Positions 1-9,940 of a stretch of 12,897 nucleotides of DNA are shown here, piece by piece (position 1 is the stretch's first letter; each line of letters begins with the position of its first letter). A program made the position numbers and the translations under genes. The notes under the pieces were generated by a model. That model did no database searches. It was not told the origin of the DNA and worked only from the letters and a program-made list of their open reading frames with translations. This DNA is from Chloroflexota bacterium. GTDB lineage: Bacteria > Chloroflexota > Anaerolineae > Anaerolineales > Anaerolineaceae. Location: NCBI GenBank assembly GCA_023406965.1, contig JAEXTI010000415.1:1-12897 (forward strand), written 5' to 3'.

Positions 1-602
1 TTGCCGATCTACCCGGCATTCTCTCGGCGCGCCAGGGCGGAGATTGGATCGAAGTTGAGTTTTATCGCGGCCCGAAGAAGCATCAGATCAGCCTGGAGCT
101 AAGCCGCCGCCCGCTGCCCAACATCCCGGCCACGCCCCAAGAGATGTCTGAAACCCTGGCAAAGGTCTATGCTGAACTGGACCGTACCCTGGGCGAAATC
201 CTCAAAGGAATTTCCCCTGCCCAGGAGGCATTCCGCCCCGACCCCAACGAATGGAATATCAAAGAAATACTCGCCCACCTCATCCACAACGAGCGCGAAG
301 CCCAGAGTTGGGTTAACGACTTCGTCTTTAGCCAGGAGCGCCTCGCCGATGGTTACGCCGACAATCTGCCTGCCCGGCTCCACGCCACCGTCAAAGCTTA
401 CCCCAGCGCCGCCGAATTGTTCGCCGAATTCAAAAAGACTGAAGCGGAAACAATCCACTTGATTGGCGAGCTTCCGGCTAGCTTTGTCGCTCGCAAGGGC
501 AGCTATTGGAAGCTGGGGTTCAGTTTTCTTCAGCCCCCCTTCCATGTCCTCGGTCACATCGACCAGATCCGTGCAAATATACAAACGTACAAGCCTGTTT
601 AA
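1..602 (+). CDS. DinB-fold protein, 5' end outside the window
   Basis: C-terminal part of a DinB/YfiT-like four-helix-bundle protein. The family uses a three-histidine metal site and includes thiol-dependent transferases and many members of unknown role. Counting from the ATG at 144, the putative ligands are H45 in an [10 protein letters not shown] helix and H134/H138 in [11 protein letters not shown], the usual H-x3-H near the C-terminus. Positions 144-602 alone would make a normal 152-residue DinB protein. However, the frame is open back to base 3 and encodes about 47 more residues, including [20 protein letters not shown] and PNIPATPQE. No Shine-Dalgarno lies at a useful distance from 144, so I treat the CDS as a longer protein cut by the window edge. 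The extra N-terminal segment is not recognised. The stop is at 600-602, five bases before the kinase start at 608, which suggests co-transcription. The fold is fairly sure; the reaction is unknown. Confidence 0.75.
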   Translation, partial: ADLPGILSARQGGDWIEVEFYRGPKKHQISLELSRRPLPNIPATPQEMSETLAKVYAELDRTLGEILKGISPAQEAFRPDPNEWNIKEILAHLIHNEREAQSWVNDFVFSQERLADGYADNLPARLHATVKAYPSAAELFAEFKKTEAETIHLIGELPASFVARKGSYWKLGFSFLQPPFHVLGHIDQIRANIQTYKPV

Positions 603-607
603 ATAAT

Positions 608-4231
<3,624 letters not shown>

Positions 4232-4302
4232 TGGCTAGAATATTTGTCAAAAACAGATACAGTCGGCGGTAGCACTGCATCAACCCGTGGTCGGTTGTGA
4301 AC

Positions 4303-4319
4303 GGCGGGCTTTGCCCGCC
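4303..4319. repeat. Hairpin 1 of the 4249-4464 element
   Basis: A perfect 7-bp stem, GGCGGGC / GCCCGCC, closes on a TTT loop. It lies 71 bases after the hybrid kinase stop. No T-run follows on the plus strand (TCAAAAGAAAG), so it is not a classical terminator on its own. Confidence 0.75.
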
Positions 4320-4334
4320 TCAAAAGAAAGAAAT

Positions 4335-4373
4335 TGGGAGTTTTTGTCGCACTTCGTGCGACGAAAACTCCCA
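4335..4373. repeat. Hairpin 2, 18-bp stem
   Basis: The left arm 4335-4352 (TGGGAGTTTTTGTCGCAC) and right arm 4356-4373 (GTGCGACGAAAACTCCCA) pair over 18 positions. Seventeen are Watson-Crick and one is a G-T pair; the loop is TTC. It is the strongest structure in this intergenic region. A T-rich stretch (CCTTTTATTCTTA) begins about five bases after the stem on the plus strand, so weak termination of the hybrid kinase transcript is possible. Confidence 0.8.
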
Positions 4374-4391
4374 GATACCTTTTATTCTTAG

Positions 4392-4406
4392 GCGCCCAAA
4401 GGGCGC
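4392..4406. repeat. Hairpin 3 of the 4249-4464 element
   Basis: A perfect 6-bp stem, GCGCCC / GGGCGC, with an AAA loop. Its CCAAAGG core is the reverse-complement counterpart of the CTTTG core at the tip of hairpin 1. Confidence 0.65.
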
Positions 4407-4416
4407 GATACCGTCT

Positions 4417-4432
4417 CCACAATTCGTTGTGG
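4417..4432. repeat. Hairpin 4 of the 4249-4464 element
   Basis: A perfect 6-bp stem, CCACAA / TTGTGG, closes on a TTCG loop, echoing the ACTTCGT tip of hairpin 2. It lies 11 bases inside the right terminal inverted repeat. Confidence 0.6.
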
Positions 4433-4464
4433 TGTTACCCAGTCCGCCGAGTGTATCGGTTTTT

Positions 4465-4532
4465 AACTTCTTTTTCTTCTTCCCGCTTGGAAGGAATTGA
4501 TCTAATTAATGTGCGTCCGGGACAATTCGCTT
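4465..4532. other. Gene-free spacer with a pyrimidine tract
   Basis: This is the rest of the convergent intergenic region between the repeat element and the FIST stop codon. It holds an 18-base all-pyrimidine run (CTTCTTTTTCTTCTTCCC, 4467-4484). No hairpin followed by a T-run was seen on the minus strand, so I cannot place a terminator for the FIST transcript here. Confidence 0.6.
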
Positions 4533-5702
4533 TTACTCATTTGCCCCAAGCAGGATGATTCCAATTCCTTGGTTCAGCACTTCAGGCTGCGTGGTGGTGC
4601 TCGTGCGAATCACCTGTCCCAGGGTATAAGCCCCCAGCACCGGCACAATGCCCATTGCCTCTTGAATGGCCTGCGGAATCTCCTGCGTGCGCGTCTCAAA
4701 GAGATTTAGCCAGGCAATATCTACAAAAGCCAGCGCCGCCATTGCCCGTGCGTTACCCAACCCGCGGATCGCTTCTTGCGTCGCCTGCTCAATGGCCTCA
4801 AGGCACTTACCTGGATCGCCTAACATCAAATGCACCACCGACCCTTCGGGAATCGGCGTGTTCATGCGCAAACTGCCGTCCACTTCCATGCGCAGCGGCG
4901 AGCGCACCACCTGTTGCGGGTCGCCCGGCGCCCCTTCTACGCCCAGCGGATAAAGGCGGATCAAATCGGTCAGCGGCGGGAAAGCCCACTCTCGCGCCGG
5001 CCGGCCAAACATCGTCTGGTACACATCGGCGGGCGTCCGCCCGTCCAATTCCTTCACCCAGGTGTCGGTGGCCTTGGTTACCGTAAAATGCGCCCCAGTG
5101 CTGCGCCAACCGTGGCTGTATCCGCACGACAGGCGGAACCTGCCGCCCAAAATGGCCGCTGCCAGCCCGCCCGGCCCGCTCTGATTCTTGCCCATGAGGT
5201 ACGTTTTTCCCGAGGAATACCCGCCCGAAGCCAGCGCCCCGCCCACGCTCGTGGCCAATTCCGCCAGGCCGCTGCTCACCGGAGCCATATTCCCCGCCAC
5301 GCCGTCCGCCGCCAGCATCACCGCTTGCGGCAGCAGCAGTTCCTGCCGCAGCGAGCGCATCAACTGGCGCGCGGTCTCCTGGCTGTCCTGACTGAAACCG
5401 GGGTACCATTGCACCTGGGCTTTCAAATCGGTACCCGCCAGCACCAGCACCACCACCGAATTCAATTCCTCGCGATCTTCGCTGAAAGCTCGCACGGTGC
5501 TGAAACCCCACAGAGGCGTATCGCCTAGCAGCCCGGCCAGACCGCTCATCGCCTCGCTGATATTGAACTCTTCGGCCACAAACGCTACCGCTAACACCGG
5601 TTTCAAAGCGCCCAACTGATCGAGCGCTTTCTGCGTCGCTTTCATTGCCGCATCGCGCCCGTCCAATCCGTAAGCAGAACCATAAACTGCCAGTCGCGCC
5701 AT
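4533..5702 (-). CDS. FIST domain sensor protein
   Basis: A 389-residue soluble protein, probably cytoplasmic, with no signal peptide or membrane helix. It matches the FIST N-domain (about 33-205, including LWGFSTVRAFSEDREELNSV and the GGALASGGYSSGKTYLMG stretch). It also matches FIST_C (about 225-365, with ADVYQTMFG, a GAYTLGQ segment, and LNQGIGIILLG at the end). FIST proteins are small-ligand-binding sensory modules linked to signal transduction; amino-acid ligands have been proposed for the family. The start at 5702 is supported by an AAGGAG ribosome site five bases upstream. The gene begins 24 bases after the PDZ/GAF kinase stop on the same strand, so the two form an operon and FIST probably feeds that kinase or its regulator. 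In GAYTLGQ the Gln stands where my recollection of the family has Glu (GFYTYGE-like). No output domain is fused to it. Confidence 0.85.
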   Translation of the reverse strand: MARLAVYGSAYGLDGRDAAMKATQKALDQLGALKPVLAVAFVAEEFNISEAMSGLAGLLGDTPLWGFSTVRAFSEDREELNSVVVLVLAGTDLKAQVQWYPGFSQDSQETARQLMRSLRQELLLPQAVMLAADGVAGNMAPVSSGLAELATSVGGALASGGYSSGKTYLMGKNQSGPGGLAAAILGGRFRLSCGYSHGWRSTGAHFTVTKATDTWVKELDGRTPADVYQTMFGRPAREWAFPPLTDLIRLYPLGVEGAPGDPQQVVRSPLRMEVDGSLRMNTPIPEGSVVHLMLGDPGKCLEAIEQATQEAIRGLGNARAMAALAFVDIAWLNLFETRTQEIPQAIQEAMGIVPVLGAYTLGQVIRTSTTTQPEVLNQGIGIILLGANE

Positions 5703-5707
5703 GAATT

Positions 5708-5713
5708 CTCCTT
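5708..5713 (-). promoter_or_regulatory. Shine-Dalgarno site of the FIST gene
   Basis: The minus strand reads AAGGAG, then AATTC, then the ATG ending at 5702, which is a strong site at five-base spacing. It fixes the FIST start and contrasts with the upstream kinase gene, which has no Shine-Dalgarno. Confidence 0.8.
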
Positions 5714-5726
5714 CTTGCCCCCGGCT

Positions 5727-8700
5727 TTACTGCGCCGCGATGGGGACCGTGAAATGGAACGTGGTTCCCTTGCGGAATTCGCTCTCGAACCAGATTTGCC
5801 CGCCCTGCATTTCCACCAGGCTCTTGGTAATATTCAATCCCAGGCCGGTACCAGGGGCTTCGCGGGTCTTCGGGTCGTCGGAACGGAAGAACTTCGTGAA
5901 GATCTTCTTCTGGTCTTCCTCGCTGATGCCGATGCCCGTGTCCTTGACCCAGATGTGCAGCACCTCAGGGGCGCCGCCCGGGTCCCAAATGTTTTGACTC
6001 AGCTCCGCCTTCACCAGCACCTGCCCGCCTTCCGGCGTGTACTTGTGCGCGTTGCTTACCAGATTGACCAGCACCTGCTCCATGCGGGTGCGGTCGGCCC
6101 AGGCCTGCGGCAAGTCGGCGGGAATTTCCACCGAAAGTTCCTGTTTCTTGTCGTCCAACTGCCGCTTGGTCGAGCGTACCGTGCCTTCCACTACTTCGGC
6201 CAGGTTGATTCCCTTGAATTCCAGTCGCAAGCGCCCCACCTCGATCTTGGACATATCGTTGAGGTCCGAAACCAGCGTGTTCATGCGCTCAATGTTGGCC
6301 CGAATGGTGTGCAGGAAGTTGGTCTGCGCATCATTGATCGCCCCAACCGCGCCGGCAGCCAGCAATTCGGTGTAGCCCTTGACCGAGGTCATCGGGTTCT
6401 TCAACTCGTGGGCCACAAACGAGACAAATTCACTCTTGGCCAGGTTGGCGGCTTGCACCGCCGAGTACAACTGTGCATTGAAAATGGCGATGGAGGCATG
6501 GTCGCTGAGGCGGGCCAGGAAGTTGATCGTCTCCTCGTTCACAGCATCTGTGGCGCCGGTTTCCAGCAACATCAAGCCGATGGTGGTTGTTTCTCGCCGG
6601 ATCGGCACCACGGTTTGCCATTGAGCTGTAGCCAGCAAGCGGAAGTTAGCCGTGCCACCTTCGGTCACCTGTCGCCGCAGCGGAATACCGTCACGGACAG
6701 CGTCTTCCAGCCCGTAATAACCCATCGGCAAAATCCCATCCCGGTGGCTTTCCATCTCGTTGGTGTAACCCTGCGAGGCCATCACCTGCAAGCCATTTTC
6801 CTCGGTCACAATGCCCACCAACCCCGCCAGCGCGTCTGATTGGCGCATGGCCCATTCCAGGGTGATGCGCATGGCGCGGGTCGTGTCCAGGCTGGTGTTC
6901 AATTCGCGGTCAATGCGCTGCATAACCGAAAGCTCTTCCACGCGGGCTGCCAGGGCTTGATCGGTCATGGTATACAGGCGAGCGTTTTCGATGGCCACTG
7001 CCGCCTGCGCCGCAAACGCCGAGAGCAAATCCTGGTCATCCTGCGAGAAGGGCGAACCGTCCCGCTTGTTAATCACCTCGATGACGCCAATGACCCGGTC
7101 TTTGACTTGCAAGGGGATGACCAGCAGCGCGCGGGTAACAAAACCGGTTTGTTTGTCCGTCTTCGAGAACCATTCCGGGAACTTGGTCACATCGTTAACA
7201 ATGATCGGCTGGCGTGAAGTCACCGATTTGCCAACCACCCCGGCCCCCGGGGGCATGCGCGTGTTCACCAGGTTATGCGCCACCGGGCTGACCACCACAC
7301 GGAAGACCATTTCCTCGGTGGTCTCGTCCACCAGCAGCAGGCTGCCCGCCTCGCAGATCAAAATATCGACGGCGCTTTGCAGAATGTTTTGCAGCAGCGG
7401 TTCCAATTCCAGGGTCGAGGTCAACTGGCGAGTCACCTCGTTCAACGTGGTCAACTGCAACGCGCGCCGCTCGGTCTCTTGCAGCAGCCGCGCCTTGACA
7501 ATGGCGCCCGCCACCTGGTCGGCAATGGCTTGCGCCAGGCTCTGCTGCTCGGTGGTATATTCCACTTTCGAGTCCTTCGAGCCCAGGCTCAACGCGCCAA
7601 TGGTTTCAGCCCCCGTGTTCAAAGGCACCGCCATCCACGAGAAGAGGTTGGCTGCCGGCGCGCCCACCGCCCGGCGGATGCACTCCTGGTTATAGTCGTC
7701 GGTCAAAATGGCCCTACCCGAGCGCACCACTTCTTGCTCCAATGTGGTGTTCACCGCAACCGCCTTGTTTTCCATGTCGTTCAAGCGGTCGTCCCCTTCC
7801 AGGTAAAACACGTATTGGTGGGTGTCCTGTTGCCGGTCATACAGCATGATGTGAAAAACTTCTGCTGGAACCACCTGCGTTGTCTGGGCGTAGATCAATT
7901 CCAAGATATCATCCAACGTCAGGGTGATGTTGACACCCTGAGCCACGCGCGCCAGCACATTCATCTGCCGCACGCGGTTTTCCATGTTTTCGAGCACCTG
8001 TGCGCGCTCAATTGCCAGAGCCGAGTTGTCGCACAGCGACTCGAGGAAGCCCAACTCCTGCATCGAATACGCCTCGCCCGAAAGGCGCGGCCCCAGGGCA
8101 ATCCAACCGGCCAGCCGTTCCCGGCTGGGCAAGCCGATGAACACCGTGGCGCCCAACAATGTCAGGCGCGAGCGTTCGCTGTGCAGCGCCGCCGGCAGGT
8201 TGTCCAGGTCTTTCAACACCAGCGAGCTGCGATTCTCTGACAACATGCGAATGAGCGGGCTGGCAGAGGTGAAGCGCAAATCTGTGGTTTGCCGCCCGTC
8301 CTTGCCCGCCGCCGCCAGGTACTGGTCAACCAGCGAATCGTAGAGGTAAATATGCACCGAACTGGGCATCAACGCTTCGTCAATGTACTGCCGCATGGTG
8401 CGCAAAATACCGCGCAGGTCCACCACCCGGGCCAGCTCGGCGCTATAGCTCGATAGGCGCTGCTGGTAGGCCCCTTGCCCGCGGAAGAAGACAATATCCA
8501 CCAGACGCTGCATCTGTTCGCGCAACGGGATAATCAAGATCGCCAGGACAAAGAACACCAACCCCACAATCACCGGGCTGAGGGTTGTGGCGGGTCTGCC
8601 CAGCAACAAAGACAGTCCTGAAACAATCAGGGCATAGCCCACCGCCACCAGAGTCGCCATCAGCAGGTATAGCAGCCCACGGCTGATCACGTAATCGGTT

Positions 8701-9743
8701 TGCTGCAAGCGGTAACGAGTCATCATGTAGCTGAATGCCAGCGGGAAGATACCCACCGGGATAACCACCCACACCGACGGGAAGGCCCCAAGTTGGATGA
8801 ATAGAGAAAGAGTCAAAAGCACCAACAGCGGCCCATAACTGAGAATACCGCTCAAGGTGATGAAACGCAGTTGCTCGCCCTCCGATGAAATCACCGTGCG
8901 TGCCCGGCGGAAGATGGCCCAGGCCAGGGTGAACACAATTGACAGGCAGGCAAAGCCCACCAGAATGTTGATCGCCGTATTCAAGCCGGGCAGGCTGTTA
9001 TTCAGGCGAATGACCACGTTCAACGCTGCCAGCATGCCCACCAACGCGCTCACCCGCTGGATGACCGGCAGCCGCGTGACCAATGAGTCTTCACGGGGGA
9101 ACAAAAACGCCAGGCTTACCGCCGATGCCCCGCTGATACCCAGCGAAACCGCCCACAGCCACACCAGGTGATGCGTCGAAAACAGGTCAAACAACCCGCC
9201 CAGCACCACTGAGGTTGAAATGGAAAACAACGCCAACATCCGCCCAGCCGGGCGTGTGCGCCGCACCGCAAACACCCAAATTCCGGCAATTAAGTACACC
9301 AGCCCCAAAAGACTGGGAATGTAAAAGTAAGCCCAGCGTTCCGCCTGTCCAAAGGGTATCAGGGCGATATCCATCTGGGTGGTCTCGCCTGCCCGCAGCA
9401 CTTCCACGTCCGCCACCCAACCGGGCTTTTGATCAGCCAGCAGATTCTTCAGTTGGTCCGCAGATTGGATGGATACGCCATCCACTTTCATCAGGCGGTC
9501 ACCAGTCAACAGACCCACTTGCGCGCCCGGCCAATCTGGCTCAAGCTCACGGTAGGTCATATCCGGGCCTAACAATCCGCCCAGGAACGGCGTGGAAATC
9601 CAATCGACGGCAAAGAAAAGCCCCACCACGATGGACACCACCACCACGGCCAGGTAACCAAGAATGGCTACCTGTGGAAGCCAGACCCGCATGGGCTGGC
9701 CTTTTACAAGCGCAAAGGGACTGACGGTTGCGGAACGGTCCAT
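5727..9743 (-). CDS. Membrane sensor histidine kinase, TM-PDZ-9TM-4xGAF-HisKA-HATPase
   Basis: A 1338-residue sensor kinase. A first membrane helix (about 24-47) leads to a PDZ-like domain (about 55-130: WPGAQVGLLTGDRLMKVDGV). About nine more helices follow (about 137-407). Arg-rich loops at 161-167, 279-281 and 342-345 obey the positive-inside rule and place the PDZ outside and everything after 407 in the cytoplasm. Four GAF domains come next (about 435-585, 605-755, 780-925, 955-1095), several ending in the usual [12 protein letters not shown] helix. The kinase core has H1112 in FVAHELKNPMTS, N1231 in NLVSNAHKYTPEGG, DTGIGI and GTGLGLNI, all intact. There is no receiver domain, so a separate response regulator is needed and none lies in this window. 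The ATG at 9743 is chosen because a consensus TATAAT sits six bases upstream; M18 is the alternative. It is first in an operon with the FIST gene. Ligands are unknown. Confidence 0.93.
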   Translation of the reverse strand: MDRSATVSPFALVKGQPMRVWLPQVAILGYLAVVVVSIVVGLFFAVDWISTPFLGGLLGPDMTYRELEPDWPGAQVGLLTGDRLMKVDGVSIQSADQLKNLLADQKPGWVADVEVLRAGETTQMDIALIPFGQAERWAYFYIPSLLGLVYLIAGIWVFAVRRTRPAGRMLALFSISTSVVLGGLFDLFSTHHLVWLWAVSLGISGASAVSLAFLFPREDSLVTRLPVIQRVSALVGMLAALNVVIRLNNSLPGLNTAINILVGFACLSIVFTLAWAIFRRARTVISSEGEQLRFITLSGILSYGPLLVLLTLSLFIQLGAFPSVWVVIPVGIFPLAFSYMMTRYRLQQTDYVISRGLLYLLMATLVAVGYALIVSGLSLLLGRPATTLSPVIVGLVFFVLAILIIPLREQMQRLVDIVFFRGQGAYQQRLSSYSAELARVVDLRGILRTMRQYIDEALMPSSVHIYLYDSLVDQYLAAAGKDGRQTTDLRFTSASPLIRMLSENRSSLVLKDLDNLPAALHSERSRLTLLGATVFIGLPSRERLAGWIALGPRLSGEAYSMQELGFLESLCDNSALAIERAQVLENMENRVRQMNVLARVAQGVNITLTLDDILELIYAQTTQVVPAEVFHIMLYDRQQDTHQYVFYLEGDDRLNDMENKAVAVNTTLEQEVVRSGRAILTDDYNQECIRRAVGAPAANLFSWMAVPLNTGAETIGALSLGSKDSKVEYTTEQQSLAQAIADQVAGAIVKARLLQETERRALQLTTLNEVTRQLTSTLELEPLLQNILQSAVDILICEAGSLLLVDETTEEMVFRVVVSPVAHNLVNTRMPPGAGVVGKSVTSRQPIIVNDVTKFPEWFSKTDKQTGFVTRALLVIPLQVKDRVIGVIEVINKRDGSPFSQDDQDLLSAFAAQAAVAIENARLYTMTDQALAARVEELSVMQRIDRELNTSLDTTRAMRITLEWAMRQSDALAGLVGIVTEENGLQVMASQGYTNEMESHRDGILPMGYYGLEDAVRDGIPLRRQVTEGGTANFRLLATAQWQTVVPIRRETTTIGLMLLETGATDAVNEETINFLARLSDHASIAIFNAQLYSAVQAANLAKSEFVSFVAHELKNPMTSVKGYTELLAAGAVGAINDAQTNFLHTIRANIERMNTLVSDLNDMSKIEVGRLRLEFKGINLAEVVEGTVRSTKRQLDDKKQELSVEIPADLPQAWADRTRMEQVLVNLVSNAHKYTPEGGQVLVKAELSQNIWDPGGAPEVLHIWVKDTGIGISEEDQKKIFTKFFRSDDPKTREAPGTGLGLNITKSLVEMQGGQIWFESEFRKGTTFHFTVPIAAQ

Positions 9744-9749
9744 GGATTT

Positions 9750-9780
9750 ATTATAAGCAATCTTCGCCAGAGTGATTCAA
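9750..9780 (-). promoter_or_regulatory. Promoter of the PDZ/GAF kinase-FIST operon, predicted leaderless
   Basis: On the minus strand a perfect TATAAT (9750-9755) ends six bases before the ATG. A TTGAAT hexamer at 9775-9780 could serve as the -35 box, though the 19-base spacer is long. Transcription starting the usual 6-8 bases after the -10 box would begin at or next to the A of the ATG. No Shine-Dalgarno is present, which fits a leaderless mRNA. This is inference from spacing alone. Confidence 0.55.
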
Positions 9781-9840
9781 TCCGCAATACCAAAAAAGGC
9801 GGTTCTTGCAAAACTGAAAGGTAAAGAGCGTAGAAACAAT

Positions 9841-9893
9841 CCGAATTTGAGGTAGTTGCGAGCGCTTCACGCCCGCAACTACCTCAAATTCGG
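9841..9893. repeat. Perfect 20-bp inverted repeat between divergent genes
   Basis: The arms 9841-9860 (CCGAATTTGAGGTAGTTGCG) and 9874-9893 are exact reverse complements with a 13-base spacer. Three further pairs form inside the spacer beyond one A-C mismatch, leaving a CTTCA loop. It lies 97 bases upstream of the minus-strand kinase start and 47 bases upstream of the plus-strand ATG at 9941. It reads out of both genes' 5' ends, so termination of either flanking gene is unlikely. It could be an operator for a dimeric regulator, a cruciform, or a relic of a repeat element. Confidence 0.75.
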
Positions 9894-9925
9894 CAATTTC
9901 CCCAACCCCAGCGAACACAAACGTG

Positions 9926-9931
9926 TATACT
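9926..9931 (+). promoter_or_regulatory. Possible -10 box of the methyltransferase-like gene
   Basis: TATACT lies nine bases before the ATG at 9941, so a start at about 9938-9941 would give an almost leaderless transcript. No convincing -35 box is seen at the expected distance, and no Shine-Dalgarno precedes the ATG. Weak evidence on its own; it parallels the TATAAT arrangement of the divergent kinase gene. Confidence 0.3.
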
Positions 9932-9940
9932 TATATCGAA

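Larger units (their letters stand above)
4249..4464. mobile_element. MITE-like palindromic element with terminal inverted repeats
   Basis: A 216-bp non-coding element between the convergent kinase and FIST genes. The left end (4249-4269) reads AAAAACAGATACAG then TCGGCGG. The reverse complement of the right end (4444-4464) reads AAAAACCGATACAC then TCGGCGG, so 19 of 21 bases match. The interior is full of short perfect palindromes, listed separately. It has no transposase and only trivial ORFs. I could not find a convincing target-site duplication, so the exact ends are uncertain. The size, inverted ends and internal palindromes fit a MITE or REP-type composite repeat. It could also help terminate both converging transcripts. 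Confidence 0.6.

Noticed and set aside
506..607. Upstream ATG extending the hybrid kinase by 34 residues
   Set aside because: It overlaps the DinB coding region and would put a non-hydrophobic tail before a membrane segment that starts naturally at the ATG at 608.
4303..4432. CRISPR-like array
   Set aside because: The hairpins have different stem sequences and no regular spacers or identical direct repeats.
4249..4500. Short ORFs over the intergenic element on both strands
   Set aside because: They are produced by reading through palindromes, have no ribosome sites and no recognisable motifs.
5715..6839. Long plus-strand open frame (374 codons) opposite the kinase
   Set aside because: It lies antisense to the intact HATPase/HisKA and GAF coding sequence, shows low-complexity His/Gln/Arg-rich composition and no recognisable motif. 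It is an antisense shadow of GC-rich coding DNA.
7275..8240. Plus-strand open frame of 321 codons
   Set aside because: Antisense to the GAF domains, with skewed composition and no family signature.
9923..9940. GTG start for the methyltransferase-like gene
   Set aside because: No Shine-Dalgarno, and it overlaps the TATACT candidate -10 box. The ATG at 9941 is simpler, though the GTG cannot be excluded.
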